From Candidatus Sediminicultor quintus (lineage in GTDB: Bacteria; Atribacterota; Phoenicimicrobiia; Phoenicimicrobiales; Phoenicimicrobiaceae), in contig MEYH01000090.1 of NCBI GenBank assembly GCA_001773955.1, positions 22,428 to 60,974 on the forward strand: a stretch of 38,547 nucleotides of DNA. Reading direction: 5' to 3'. Positions 9,198 to 16,908 of this stretch are shown here, piece by piece. The position numbers and the translations under genes are program-made. A model generated the notes under the pieces. The model worked only from the letters and a program-made list of their open reading frames with translations. It had not been told where the DNA came from and did not search any database. The stretch's first letter is position 1, and each line of letters starts with the position of its first letter.

Positions 9198-10733
9198 TTA
9201 ATATAGCCATAATTTACGATCAAGGCTTCTATATTGAATAGATTCAGATAAATGAGAAACTTCAATCTTCTTTGATTGTTCTAAATCAGCTATGGTTCGG
9301 GCTACTTTTAATATACGGTCATAAGCTCGAGTACTTAAATTTAACTTTTCCATAGCCTTGTAAAGTAAATTTTTAGCATTGTCATCAATATTACAATATT
9401 CTTTAATCTGTTTTTTGGTCATTTGAGCATTACAAAAAATACTGTCTTCACAATATCTTTCTCTTTGTATTTTTCTTGCTTTTTCCACTCTTTCTCTTAT
9501 GGTAAAAGAGTTTTCTTCAAAATCTTTCTCCATGACTTCTCGACAATTTATCCGGGGGACTTCAATATGAATGTCAATTCGATCTAATAACGGGCCCGAT
9601 ATTTTTGAACGATATTTAACTATTTGAGACGAACTACAAGTGCAAACCTTAACCGGATCACCGTAAAAACCGCAAGGACAGGGATTCAGGGAAGATATCA
9701 ACATAAAAGAAGAAGTATAACTAACAGAGCTAAGAGAGCGTGAAATGGTGACTATCCCGTCTTCCAGGGGTTGACGTAGAGATTCTAAAGCACTTCGGGA
9801 AAATTCCGGTAGTTCATCTAAAAATAGTACACCATTATGGGCCAGGCTAATTTCTCCTGGTTTGGGTGTCTTGCCTCCTCCGATTAATCCAACATTACTT
9901 ATAGTATGATGCGGAGACCTAAACGGTCTCTCTGTAACCAAAGGGGTATCCGGTGGAAGTAAATTGGCAATACTATATAATTTAGTAATTTCTATAGATT
10001 CCTCCAGTGTTAAAGAAGGAAGGATGGTTGGAAGCCTGCGTGCCAGCATGGTTTTTCCGGAACCTGGCGGACCAATCATTATAACATTATGACTTCCAGC
10101 TGCTGCTACTTCCAAGGCTCTTTTAGCGTGTTCCTGTCCTTTGACATCAGAAAAATCTATTAGACTGTTTTCTCTTAGTCGAAAAATATCTTCTAAATCT
10201 ATGGATACCGGTTCAATGGATATTTTTTTATTTAAAAATTCAATTACTTCGTAAAGTGAATTAACCGGAAATACTTTTAATTCTTTAATTATCCCTGCTT
10301 CTTTTGCGTTTGCTTGAGGAATAAGCAATTTTATTTTACCCATTTTTTTTGCCATCAAAGCAATGGGAAGCACACCATTTACAGGTTTTATACTTCCATC
10401 TAAAGATAATTCACCCATAATTAGATATTCATTTAATAGATTTGGCTTAACTTGTTTACTGGCAGCTAAAATTGCCAGAGCAATAGATAGGTCAAAAATA
10501 GGACCTTCTTTTTTGATATCCGCTGGAGCAAGATTTACCGTAATTCTCTGCATAGGAAATTCGAATTCAGTATTTTTTATGGCGGCTCTAACTCTTTCTC
10601 GTGATTCCTGAACAGCCGTATCGGGCAATCCTACGATATTGAATGAAGGCAATCCCGGATGAATATCAACTTCGATCTCTACCATAAAAGCTTCTACTCC
10701 GAATATAGCCGCACTATATAATTTGGATAACAA
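9198..10733 (-). CDS. comM: ComM/YifB family magnesium-chelatase-like AAA+ ATPase
   Basis: The 511-residue protein has the N-terminal ChlI-type fold (residues about 20-145, with [22 protein letters not shown]), a central AAA+ ATPase with Walker A GPPGSGKT and Walker [11 protein letters not shown], and the C-terminal Mg-chelatase domain with a CxCGFYGD...CTC cysteine cluster. ComM homologues act as branch-migration helicases in natural transformation; in organisms lacking competence genes the role is less clear. The start is TTG with AGGTG upstream, and the protein begins [15 protein letters not shown] as the family does. It follows yraN, as in many Firmicutes and Proteobacteria. Confidence 0.94.
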   Translation of the reverse strand: MLSKLYSAAIFGVEAFMVEIEVDIHPGLPSFNIVGLPDTAVQESRERVRAAIKNTEFEFPMQRITVNLAPADIKKEGPIFDLSIALAILAASKQVKPNLLNEYLIMGELSLDGSIKPVNGVLPIALMAKKMGKIKLLIPQANAKEAGIIKELKVFPVNSLYEVIEFLNKKISIEPVSIDLEDIFRLRENSLIDFSDVKGQEHAKRALEVAAAGSHNVIMIGPPGSGKTMLARRLPTILPSLTLEESIEITKLYSIANLLPPDTPLVTERPFRSPHHTISNVGLIGGGKTPKPGEISLAHNGVLFLDELPEFSRSALESLRQPLEDGIVTISRSLSSVSYTSSFMLISSLNPCPCGFYGDPVKVCTCSSSQIVKYRSKISGPLLDRIDIHIEVPRINCREVMEKDFEENSFTIRERVEKARKIQRERYCEDSIFCNAQMTKKQIKEYCNIDDNAKNLLYKAMEKLNLSTRAYDRILKVARTIADLEQSKKIEVSHLSESIQYRSLDRKLWLY

Positions 10734-10745
10734 AAAAACACCTAC

Positions 10746-10879
10746 TTTTTAGTGAATAGTTATTAGTATCGCGTATCGAGTATCGCGTTAAGAAAATCAG
10801 AATTCAGAAATTCTGTTTTTGCTTCTTTATCTTTTCGTTTTTCGCTATACGTTTTTTCTTTACTATATACTCGATACTG
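10746..10879. repeat. Spacer built almost wholly of heptads (comM/yraN)
   Basis: The 134 bases upstream of comM keep one 7-base register with a single 8-base step at 10851-10858. Word families change along the array: TGAATAG, then TATCGCG/TATCGAG, then AATCAGA/ATTCAGA, then TCTTTTC/GTTTTTC, then TATACTC/GATACTG. The segment 10811-10835 matches 26678-26702 at all but one base. No gene or clear promoter is visible. Confidence 0.65.
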
Positions 10880-10881
10880 AC

Positions 10882-11256
10882 TTAAAAGGCTGGATTATTA
10901 TCCAGACAAAAAGCATTCTTGATATGTTTTAAACTTTTTACATCTTTATGGTTAGAGATGCTGACCAATATTATATCGAAACAATAATTTTTCTCCCAAA
11001 GATGGTATTTAGCTAAATAACATAAAGCATTTTTAATTATTTTTCGTTGTTTATTAAAGTTTATTGCTTCTTCAGGATATCCAAACCTATTAGAACTCCT
11101 GGTTTTTACTTCCACAAAGATGATATTTCCCTTATATTCACTGATAATATCTATTTCTCCCAAGAAGGTACGATAATTTCTCTCTTTAATTTTGTAGCCC
11201 TTTTCTTCTAAATATTTAGAAGCTATATCTTCTCCAATTTTCCCTATATTATCCAT
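10882..11256 (-). CDS. yraN: UPF0102 family endonuclease-like protein YraN
   Basis: Small protein of 124 residues with a restriction-endonuclease-like fold. Visible motifs are GEDIASKYLEEKGY near the N-terminus, GEIDIISEYKGNIIFVEVKTRSS at mid-length (the D...ExK pattern of PD-(D/E)xK nucleases), and a conserved YPEEAI. The cellular role of YraN is not established, but it is commonly encoded beside rnhB and comM, as here. A TTG two codons upstream (11260-11262) is an alternative start; neither has a strong ribosome site. Lies 48 bp after rnhB. Confidence 0.9.
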   Translation of the reverse strand: MDNIGKIGEDIASKYLEEKGYKIKERNYRTFLGEIDIISEYKGNIIFVEVKTRSSNRFGYPEEAINFNKQRKIIKNALCYLAKYHLWEKNYCFDIILVSISNHKDVKSLKHIKNAFCLDNNPAF

Positions 11257-11304
11257 CTTCAATTATCATCTATTTTCGTATTATTATAATTGGTTATTTT
11301 CAAC

Positions 11305-12006
11305 CTATATCACCATTACTCCTTTATAGCTTTTTCTATGTATTTCTGATGGGCCGTACTTAAGTAGTGCTTCAAGATGCTCTTTTGTTCCATAACCTTT
11401 GTTTTTTTTGAAAAGGTACTGTGGATATTTTTGGTCATATTGAATCATAATATTATCTCTATAGACTTTAGCAACTATAGAGGCAGCAGCAATCGATATA
11501 CTTCTATCTTCACCTTTAATTAATGGTATCTGGAAAATATTTAGGTGAGGAATTTTAAAACCGTCCACTAATAAATAATCAGGTACTTCTTTTAAATCTA
11601 AAATAGCTTTTTTCATTGCCAAAAAAGAAGCCTGAGCGATATTTATTCTATCAATAATTTTAGCTTCTATAACACCAATTCCTACGTCTTTTGCCTTGCT
11701 TAAGATAGAATAATACAATTCTGTTCTTTTTTGTGAACTTAACTTTTTAGAATCTTTAATATAGGGAATAAACAATCGGCAGGGCAAAATTACTGCGGCA
11801 GCCACTACTGGCCCGGACAGTGAACCCCTGCCTGCTTCATCTATCCCGGCAACCAAAGAGTACCCTTCAAGTTTTAGTTGATTTTCATAGTTATAGAGAT
11901 TATAAATTCTTAATCTTTCTGCATATAATCTTTCAATTTTTCTCCGATAACTACAAATTATTGTTTTTGTTATTTTTGTTTTCCTATCTTTTGCCTCGGG
12001 CACCAT
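11305..12006 (-). CDS. rnhB: Ribonuclease HII
   Basis: Endonuclease that removes ribonucleotides from RNA-DNA hybrids, including single misincorporated ribonucleotides. The 233-residue protein carries GIDEAGRGSLSGPVVAAAV with catalytic Asp56 and Glu57, LVDG with Asp148, and the SIAAASIVAKVYRD helix. About 50 residues precede the catalytic core, a basic N-terminal arm like that of the longer Bacillus-type RNase HII. ATG start only four bases after rplS, so translation is probably coupled. rbgA, which usually separates rplS and rnhB in Firmicutes, is missing. Confidence 0.96.
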   Translation of the reverse strand: MVPEAKDRKTKITKTIICSYRRKIERLYAERLRIYNLYNYENQLKLEGYSLVAGIDEAGRGSLSGPVVAAAVILPCRLFIPYIKDSKKLSSQKRTELYYSILSKAKDVGIGVIEAKIIDRINIAQASFLAMKKAILDLKEVPDYLLVDGFKIPHLNIFQIPLIKGEDRSISIAAASIVAKVYRDNIMIQYDQKYPQYLFKKNKGYGTKEHLEALLKYGPSEIHRKSYKGVMVI

Positions 12007-12010
12007 TTAA

Positions 12011-12355
12011 TTATCTTTTTTCTTTAACTTTACTGGTTTTTCCAACCCTATCTCTTAAGTAATATAATTTTGCTCTTCTCGTTTTCCCTTTGGTTATAGT
12101 TAATATTTTTACAATATTCGGTGAATGCAATTGAAATACTTTTTCTATCCCAACACCTTTGGAAATTTTTCTTACTGTAAATGTTTCCTTACTTCCACCA
12201 TGTTTTTTAGCGATAACTACTCCCTTAAAAACTTGTACCCGCTCTCTGGTACCTTCAATAATTTTTTGATGTACTTCCACTGTATCACCAGGTGCAAATT
12301 CGCTGTTCTCTTTTTTAGACTGTTCTTCTTCTAATTGTTTTATGTAATCTACCAT
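12011..12355 (-). CDS. rplS: 50S ribosomal protein L19
   Basis: Large-subunit protein at the 30S-50S interface. The 114 residues include the family segments [51 protein letters not shown] and [21 protein letters not shown]. An in-frame ATG three codons upstream (12362-12364) abuts the GGAAGG ribosome site; the ATG used here sits nine bases after that site and gives the usual [12 protein letters not shown] start. It follows trmD by 14 bases in the conserved rpsP-khpA-rimM-trmD-rplS order. Confidence 0.97.
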   Translation of the reverse strand: MVDYIKQLEEEQSKKENSEFAPGDTVEVHQKIIEGTRERVQVFKGVVIAKKHGGSKETFTVRKISKGVGIEKVFQLHSPNIVKILTITKGKTRRAKLYYLRDRVGKTSKVKEKR

Positions 12356-12369
12356 AAAAATCATCCTTC

Positions 12370-13131
12370 CTAAATATTTTTTAAACTGTTTTCTAATGCT
12401 TTAAGTAAAGTTAACTCTCTTTTAAACAACCTTTTATTTACAAAAATTTCAGGCCTTCTAATCAAAGTTCTTAATAGAGACTGTTTCCTTCTCCATTCTT
12501 CGATTTCTTTATGATTACCCGAAAGCAATATATCCGGAACTTTAAGACCTTTAAAATCATCCGGTCTGGTATAATGAGGAAAATCAAGATATCCGTTATA
12601 AAATGAATCATTGACCATAGATTCTTCTTTTCCTAAAACTCCGGGAATCATTCTCGAAATTGCATCTACCATTAACATGGCTGGTAATTCTCCTCCGCTA
12701 ACTACAAAGTTACCGATTGATACTTCCTCTGCATCGAGAAGCTGAGGTATCCGTTCATCTATGCCCTCATATCGACCGCAAATGATTAATAATCTATTTT
12801 CTTTCGACAAATCTTTAGCCATCCCCTGGTTAAAAATCTTCCCCTGTGCCGAAGTGATTATAATTTTTAAAGGTAATGGAGATTTGTTTTTTTTTATCAC
12901 CTCTACCGCATCCCAAATTGGTTGAGGTTTTAAAACCATACCAGGCCCTCCGCCATAAGAATAATCATCTACAGTCTTATGTTTGTCCAGAGTAAAATCT
13001 CTAAGGTCAATTAGATTTATTTTGATCAGTCCTTTTTCTTGAGCCTTATTCAATATGCTTTCGGAAAAAGGGCTTTTAAACATATTGGTAAAAATAGTTA
13101 ATATATTAATTTCTAAACAATCATTTATCAT
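12370..13131 (-). CDS. trmD: tRNA (guanine-N1)-methyltransferase TrmD
   Basis: SPOUT-family methyltransferase making m1G37 in tRNA, which prevents frameshifting at proline and some other codons. The 253-residue protein shows [17 protein letters not shown] near residue 55, the trefoil-knot SAM site [34 protein letters not shown] near 118-150, and [12 protein letters not shown]. The start ATG overlaps the rimM stop by four bases, so translation is probably coupled. Confidence 0.97.
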   Translation of the reverse strand: MINDCLEINILTIFTNMFKSPFSESILNKAQEKGLIKINLIDLRDFTLDKHKTVDDYSYGGGPGMVLKPQPIWDAVEVIKKNKSPLPLKIIITSAQGKIFNQGMAKDLSKENRLLIICGRYEGIDERIPQLLDAEEVSIGNFVVSGGELPAMLMVDAISRMIPGVLGKEESMVNDSFYNGYLDFPHYTRPDDFKGLKVPDILLSGNHKEIEEWRRKQSLLRTLIRRPEIFVNKRLFKRELTLLKALENSLKNI

Positions 13132-13637
13132 ATTAATCCATCTACCATGTTTATGGTAATTCGTTTTTTTTCTAAATTAACATTCTTTACAACTTCACGA
13201 ATAGCCGGGATAAACAATTCTTTTATATTTTTTCCTTTAACTATATATACATCATTGCTTCCCGTACTTATCACATTTTCTACTTTTCCCAGAAAAACAT
13301 TATTTTCGGTATACACTTCAAGTCCAATTATCTCAAAGATAAAATAAGTGTTTTTGGGTAGTTTCACAGCATTTTTTCTTTCAACTTCAAGAAAAGACCC
13401 TACTATTGTTTTGGCTTCTTTGATATTTTCTATATCCTTTAATTTTAAAATAACCATATCTTTTTTTATTCTTATCTTCTCTATATTTAATATTGTTTGG
13501 CAATTGTTATTTCTTAAAAAAACGGAAACTATGTTTTTAAATCTGTCGATTGAATCGGTAAGGGGCAAAACTTTAACTTCACCTTTATTGCCCTGGGTAG
13601 AAACTACTTTACCAATTATAATAAATTCTTGATTCAA
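13128..13637 (-). CDS. rimM: 16S rRNA processing protein RimM
   Basis: Assists maturation of the 30S head with ribosomal protein S19. The 169 residues comprise the N-terminal RimM domain (IIGKVVSTQGNKGEVKVLPLTD) and a C-terminal PRC-barrel domain (YFIFEIIGLEVYTENNVFLGKVENVISTGSNDVYIV, then LFIPAIREVV). The start is TTG (13635-13637) with AGGAGA about seven bases before it. Overlaps trmD by four bases. It is separated from khpA by 268 bp of repeats, which breaks an otherwise conserved gene string. Confidence 0.95.
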   Translation of the reverse strand: MNQEFIIIGKVVSTQGNKGEVKVLPLTDSIDRFKNIVSVFLRNNNCQTILNIEKIRIKKDMVILKLKDIENIKEAKTIVGSFLEVERKNAVKLPKNTYFIFEIIGLEVYTENNVFLGKVENVISTGSNDVYIVKGKNIKELFIPAIREVVKNVNLEKKRITINMVDGLI

Positions 13638-13658
13638 TAAAATTTCTCCTTAATGCTA

Positions 13659-13700
13659 ATTAGTATATAGTATATCGTATATAGTATATAGTAAAGAGAT
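13659..13700. repeat. Heptad array (TATAGTA type) upstream of rimM
   Basis: Six consecutive heptads: ATTAGTA, then copies of TATAGTA interrupted by one TATCGTA, then AAGAGAT. It starts just 21 bases upstream of the rimM start codon, so the rimM ribosome-binding site abuts the array. Confidence 0.8.
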
Positions 13701-13780
13701 AAAAAGATAGAAATAAGAAGATATAAATTAATATATCACCTATCGCATTTCGCGTGAAAATAAATATAAATTATTAAATA

Positions 13781-13822
13781 TCATTGCGGGGCGAAGTCGT
13801 AGTAATCTAATTAAGATTGCTT
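13781..13822. repeat. TCATTGCG-type dispersed repeat
   Basis: A short sequence starting TCATTGCGGGGCGAAG and followed by AATC and GATTGC resembles a repeat motif common in many bacterial genomes in which TCATTGCG is followed by GAAG and ends GCAATC. A decayed copy in the opposite orientation is at 35617-35647. It lies between two heptad arrays. Confidence 0.45.
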
Positions 13823-13824
13823 CT

Positions 13825-13905
13825 AAAAACCGAGAACTGAAAACGTTTATTTCATACTAACGACTATTCACTATTCACTAACGACTAATACACTAACGAC
13901 TAATT
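13825..13905. repeat. Composite heptad element downstream of khpA
   Basis: AAAAACC, GAGAACT and GAAAACG heptads are followed by a joint (TTTATTTCAT) and then ACTAACG/ACTATTC heptads to 13905, with one 8-base step. This is the same arrangement as the reverse complement of 33436-33515 and as 6401-6458. The array stops at the khpA stop codon. Confidence 0.75.
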
Positions 13906-14136
13906 TTAATCGACAATTTCGATAACCGCTCGCTTATCATCCTTCTGCGCAGCAGCATTTACTATAGTTCTTATTGACTTTATATTTCTGCCTTGCTTTC
14001 CTATTACTTTACCTATGTCATTAGGATCAACCTTTATTTCAAATATCGATGCTTTTTCACCGATAATTTCATTTATCTCTACCTGGTTTGGATTGTCTAC
14101 TATCCCTTTTATAATTAATTCAATAAGTTCTCTCAA
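13906..14136 (-). CDS. khpA: KH-domain RNA-binding protein KhpA (YlqC family)
   Basis: A 76-residue protein that is essentially one KH domain, with the helix-loop-helix GKVIGKQGRNIKSIRTIVNAAA carrying the GxxG loop (GKQG). KhpA homologues bind RNA, often with KhpB/Jag, and affect cell elongation and division in Gram-positive bacteria. The start is TTG (14134-14136) preceded by GGAGAT. It lies 21 bp after rpsP, its invariant partner in Firmicutes. Confidence 0.94.
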   Translation of the reverse strand: MRELIELIIKGIVDNPNQVEINEIIGEKASIFEIKVDPNDIGKVIGKQGRNIKSIRTIVNAAAQKDDKRAVIEIVD

Positions 14137-14157
14137 AATAATCTCCTTGGGTCTTAT

Positions 14158-14406
14158 CTATTTTTTCAATATTCCTTCTTTCTTAAATAAATCTTTTATT
14201 GTTACTGAAAGTTGAGCACCCTTTTCGATCCATTTTAAACTTGCCTCCTGGTCAATCTTAAGAACATAAGGATCAGAAAGTGGTTGATAATATCCTAATT
14301 GTTCTATAAATTTAGCATTACAAGCTCTCCTCGAATCGATTACCACTACTTTGTAAAAAGGTTTTTTCTTGCCACCTTCTCTTCTAAGTTTAATTTTCAC
14401 TGACAT
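14158..14406 (-). CDS. rpsP: 30S ribosomal protein S16
   Basis: Small-subunit protein of 82 residues with the family start MSVKIKLRREGGKKKPFYKVVV followed by DSRRACNAKFIEQLGYYQP. The open frame extends five codons further to an upstream ATG, but the GGAGG ribosome site lies inside that extension and is eight bases before the ATG chosen here, so the shorter protein is correct. It is preceded by a 145-bp spacer after ffh that holds a perfect palindrome. Confidence 0.97.
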   Translation of the reverse strand: MSVKIKLRREGGKKKPFYKVVVIDSRRACNAKFIEQLGYYQPLSDPYVLKIDQEASLKWIEKGAQLSVTIKDLFKKEGILKK

Positions 14407-14490
14407 TAATTTTGCCTCCATTCTGTTATTTATATTTTTTATTTTTCTGTATCTTTATATATATCTTTTATTTTCTTTTATTCTTTGGCT

Positions 14491-14524
14491 TTTGTAGGGG
14501 CACGATGCATCGTGCCCCTACAAA
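14491..14524. repeat. Perfect 34-bp palindrome, GTAGGGG family
   Basis: The 17 bases TTTGTAGGGGCACGATG are followed directly by their exact reverse complement, giving a loopless palindrome between ffh and rpsP. Its GTAGGGG/CCCCTAC ends match those of 6331-6383, and its GGGCACRAT core matches 30937-30956. As RNA it would form a cruciform-like hairpin between ffh and rpsP that could attenuate or stabilise the transcript. Confidence 0.85.
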
Positions 14525-14551
14525 TTAACCGTTGCATTTTTAATGACTAAT

Positions 14552-15874
14552 TTAATTAAAAGAAAAGTTTTTTAGTTTTGGTCCCTTTTTAAACATTTCT
14601 TTTATCTGGTAAAATTGTTTGAGCAATCTGTTTATATCAGAAAGCTGTGTTCCACTGCCCCTGGATATTCTTTTCCTTCTGCTGCCATTTATTATAGAAG
14701 GATTTTCTTTTTCTTCAACAGTCATAGAACTTATAATAGCTTCAATTTTCTTTAGTTCACCCTCTCTATCTCCTAATTTTGCAACATCTATTCTATTTTT
14801 TAAATTATTAAATCCTGGAACCATATCCATAATCTGATCTACTGAACCAATATTTTTCATTTTTTTTAGCTGCAAATAAAAATCATTTAAATCAAAATTG
14901 TGGCCTTTCATCTTTTTGTCTAATTTTTCTAATTCATCCTTACTGTAAGCAGTTTCAACTTTTTCTATTAGTGTTAAGACATCACCCATACCCAATATCC
15001 GGGAAGCCATTCTTTCTGGATAAAAAGGTTCAAAGTTATCAACCTTTTCGCCTATACCTATAAACTTAATAGGTATTCCTAAAACCTTTTTCAAGGAGAA
15101 AGCTACTCCCCCCCGAGTGTCACCATCCAATTTGGTCAGAATAATTCCGCTTACTTTTATTTTATCACAAAACACTTTGGCGGAATTTACCGCATCCTGT
15201 CCGGCCATAGCATCTACTATCAATAATTTTTCCTGAAGAGGAATATTTTCATTAATCTCTTGTAATTCATTCATTAGTTTATCATCAATATGTAATCTTC
15301 CGGCAGTGTCGATAATTAAGATATCGTTATTTTTTTTAGATGAATATTTTATGGCAGCTTTAACAATATTTACTACACTTTCGTTTTTACCCATGGAAAA
15401 AACCGGTAAATTTGATTTTTCACCTAATACCTGAAGTTGTTCGATGGCTGCCGGTCTGTATGTATCTGTTGCTATTAAAAGCGGTAGATGCCCTTTTTTT
15501 CTAAAGTAATTAGCTAATTTTACGGCTGTTGTTGTTTTACCGGTTCCCTGCAATCCCACTAACATTATAATAGTAGGAGGGGCAGGGCTGATGCTAAGGT
15601 CATTTTGTTTGCACCCCAATACCAAAGTTATCTCTCCATTTACAATCTTTATAATTTGTTGAGTGGGTGACAGGCTTTCGGAAATCTTTTCCTGTTGTAT
15701 TTTATCATGCAAACTATCAATAAATTCTTTTACCACTTTGTAATTTACATCTGCTTCTAAAAGGGCTATGCGAATTTCATGAAGACAATTTTTTATATCA
15801 TATTCATTTAATTTTCCCTTGTTTTTTATTTTTTTAAATATTGTCTGAAATTTATCAGTAAGGCTGGCAAACAT
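14552..15874 (-). CDS. ffh: Signal recognition particle protein Ffh (SRP54)
   Basis: GTPase of the signal recognition particle that delivers nascent membrane proteins to FtsY. The 440-residue protein has the N domain (residues 1 to about 95), the G domain with GLQGTGKTTTAVKLA at about 107, DTYRPAAIEQL, DTAGRLHIDD, TKLDGDTRGG, and the methionine-rich M domain near the end with SRRKRISRGSGTQLSDINRLLKQF, which binds 4.5S/6S RNA. ATG start with GAGGAG upstream. Ninety-one bases after ftsY; ylxM, normally between them in Firmicutes, is absent. Confidence 0.98.
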   Translation of the reverse strand: MFASLTDKFQTIFKKIKNKGKLNEYDIKNCLHEIRIALLEADVNYKVVKEFIDSLHDKIQQEKISESLSPTQQIIKIVNGEITLVLGCKQNDLSISPAPPTIIMLVGLQGTGKTTTAVKLANYFRKKGHLPLLIATDTYRPAAIEQLQVLGEKSNLPVFSMGKNESVVNIVKAAIKYSSKKNNDILIIDTAGRLHIDDKLMNELQEINENIPLQEKLLIVDAMAGQDAVNSAKVFCDKIKVSGIILTKLDGDTRGGVAFSLKKVLGIPIKFIGIGEKVDNFEPFYPERMASRILGMGDVLTLIEKVETAYSKDELEKLDKKMKGHNFDLNDFYLQLKKMKNIGSVDQIMDMVPGFNNLKNRIDVAKLGDREGELKKIEAIISSMTVEEKENPSIINGSRRKRISRGSGTQLSDINRLLKQFYQIKEMFKKGPKLKNFSFN

Positions 15875-15965
15875 AAAAAAATAACTCCTCTTAACTTCAG
15901 TTTATCTATTAACTTTCAATTCCGAAAAAATACCTTTATAAGTATATAGAAAATTATCTTTAGTG

Positions 15966-16886
15966 TCAATCAAGAAGAGCTTCAACAAATTTATCAGCTT
16001 TAAAATCATACAAATTATTTAATTTTTCTCCACAGCTAATTAATTTAACCGGGATACTTAACTCTTTTTTTATGGCAATTACTATTCCTCCCTTGGCTGT
16101 TCCGTCCATTTTAGTAAGGGCAATTCCGGTAACTCCTAAAGATTTGTTAAAAAATTCTGCTTGAGCTATAGCATTCTGTCCCATGGTAGCATCAATAGTT
16201 TGTAATACCTCTAATGAGCAATCATTAGCCTCTTTTTGGATTACCCTTTTTATCTTTTCCAATTCATTCATTAAATTTCTCTTAGTATGAAGTCTTCCGG
16301 CAGTATCGATAATAACAATATTCTTTTTTCGGGCACGAGCTGCACTGATCCCATCATATACGACCGAAGCCGGGTCAGCACCTTCTTTGGTATTTATCAC
16401 CTCTGCTCCTACTTTACAGGCTAAAATCTTAAGCTGCTGTATTGCTGCTGCTCTAAAGGTATCGGCAGGAACCATGATTATATCATTATTTATATTTATT
16501 AAACGATAAGCAATCTTACCCGCTATTGAAGTTTTTCCTGAACCATTTACTCCTACCAGCATGATTATATTTAATCTATTTTCATTAATCTTAATATCAG
16601 TTGCAGTTGAATTTAAGATACCTATCAGGATAACCTTTAATTTCTCTTTAAAAAATATAAAGTTATTTTCCTTATATTCTCTAAAATTAATCTGCTGAAA
16701 TTCATTCATTATCTCTGCAGTGGCGGAGATTCCTAAGTCAGATAATATTAATAACTCTTCTAATTTTTCTAAAAAATCTATTTTATCTTTAGAATTACTA
16801 AATAAAAATCCTAAATTATTAGCAAACTCTTCCCTCGTTTTATATAGCCCTTCTTTAAATTGGGAAAATATATTTTTTATATTCAT
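15966..16886 (-). CDS. ftsY: SRP receptor GTPase FtsY
   Basis: Membrane-associated receptor for the signal recognition particle. From the ATG used here the protein has 306 residues: N domain starting MNIKNIFSQFKEGLYKTREEF, then the G domain with GVNGSGKTSIAGKIA, PADTFRAAAIQQLKIL, DTAGRLHTKRNLMNEL, TKMDGTAKGG. No acidic A domain is present, as is common outside Proteobacteria. An upstream in-frame TTG at 16917-16919 would add 11 residues and overlap smc; neither start has a strong ribosome site, and the shorter one matches family N-termini. It follows smc closely. Confidence 0.95.
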   Translation of the reverse strand: MNIKNIFSQFKEGLYKTREEFANNLGFLFSNSKDKIDFLEKLEELLILSDLGISATAEIMNEFQQINFREYKENNFIFFKEKLKVILIGILNSTATDIKINENRLNIIMLVGVNGSGKTSIAGKIAYRLININNDIIMVPADTFRAAAIQQLKILACKVGAEVINTKEGADPASVVYDGISAARARKKNIVIIDTAGRLHTKRNLMNELEKIKRVIQKEANDCSLEVLQTIDATMGQNAIAQAEFFNKSLGVTGIALTKMDGTAKGGIVIAIKKELSIPVKLISCGEKLNNLYDFKADKFVEALLD

Positions 16887-16908
16887 GATTTTTATTATCC
16901 ATTTTGAC

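Noticed and set aside
14425-14550. SRP RNA or another structured RNA between ffh and rpsP
   Set aside because: The only structure is the repeat-family palindrome; no GGAA tetraloop stem or SRP-like conserved segment was found.
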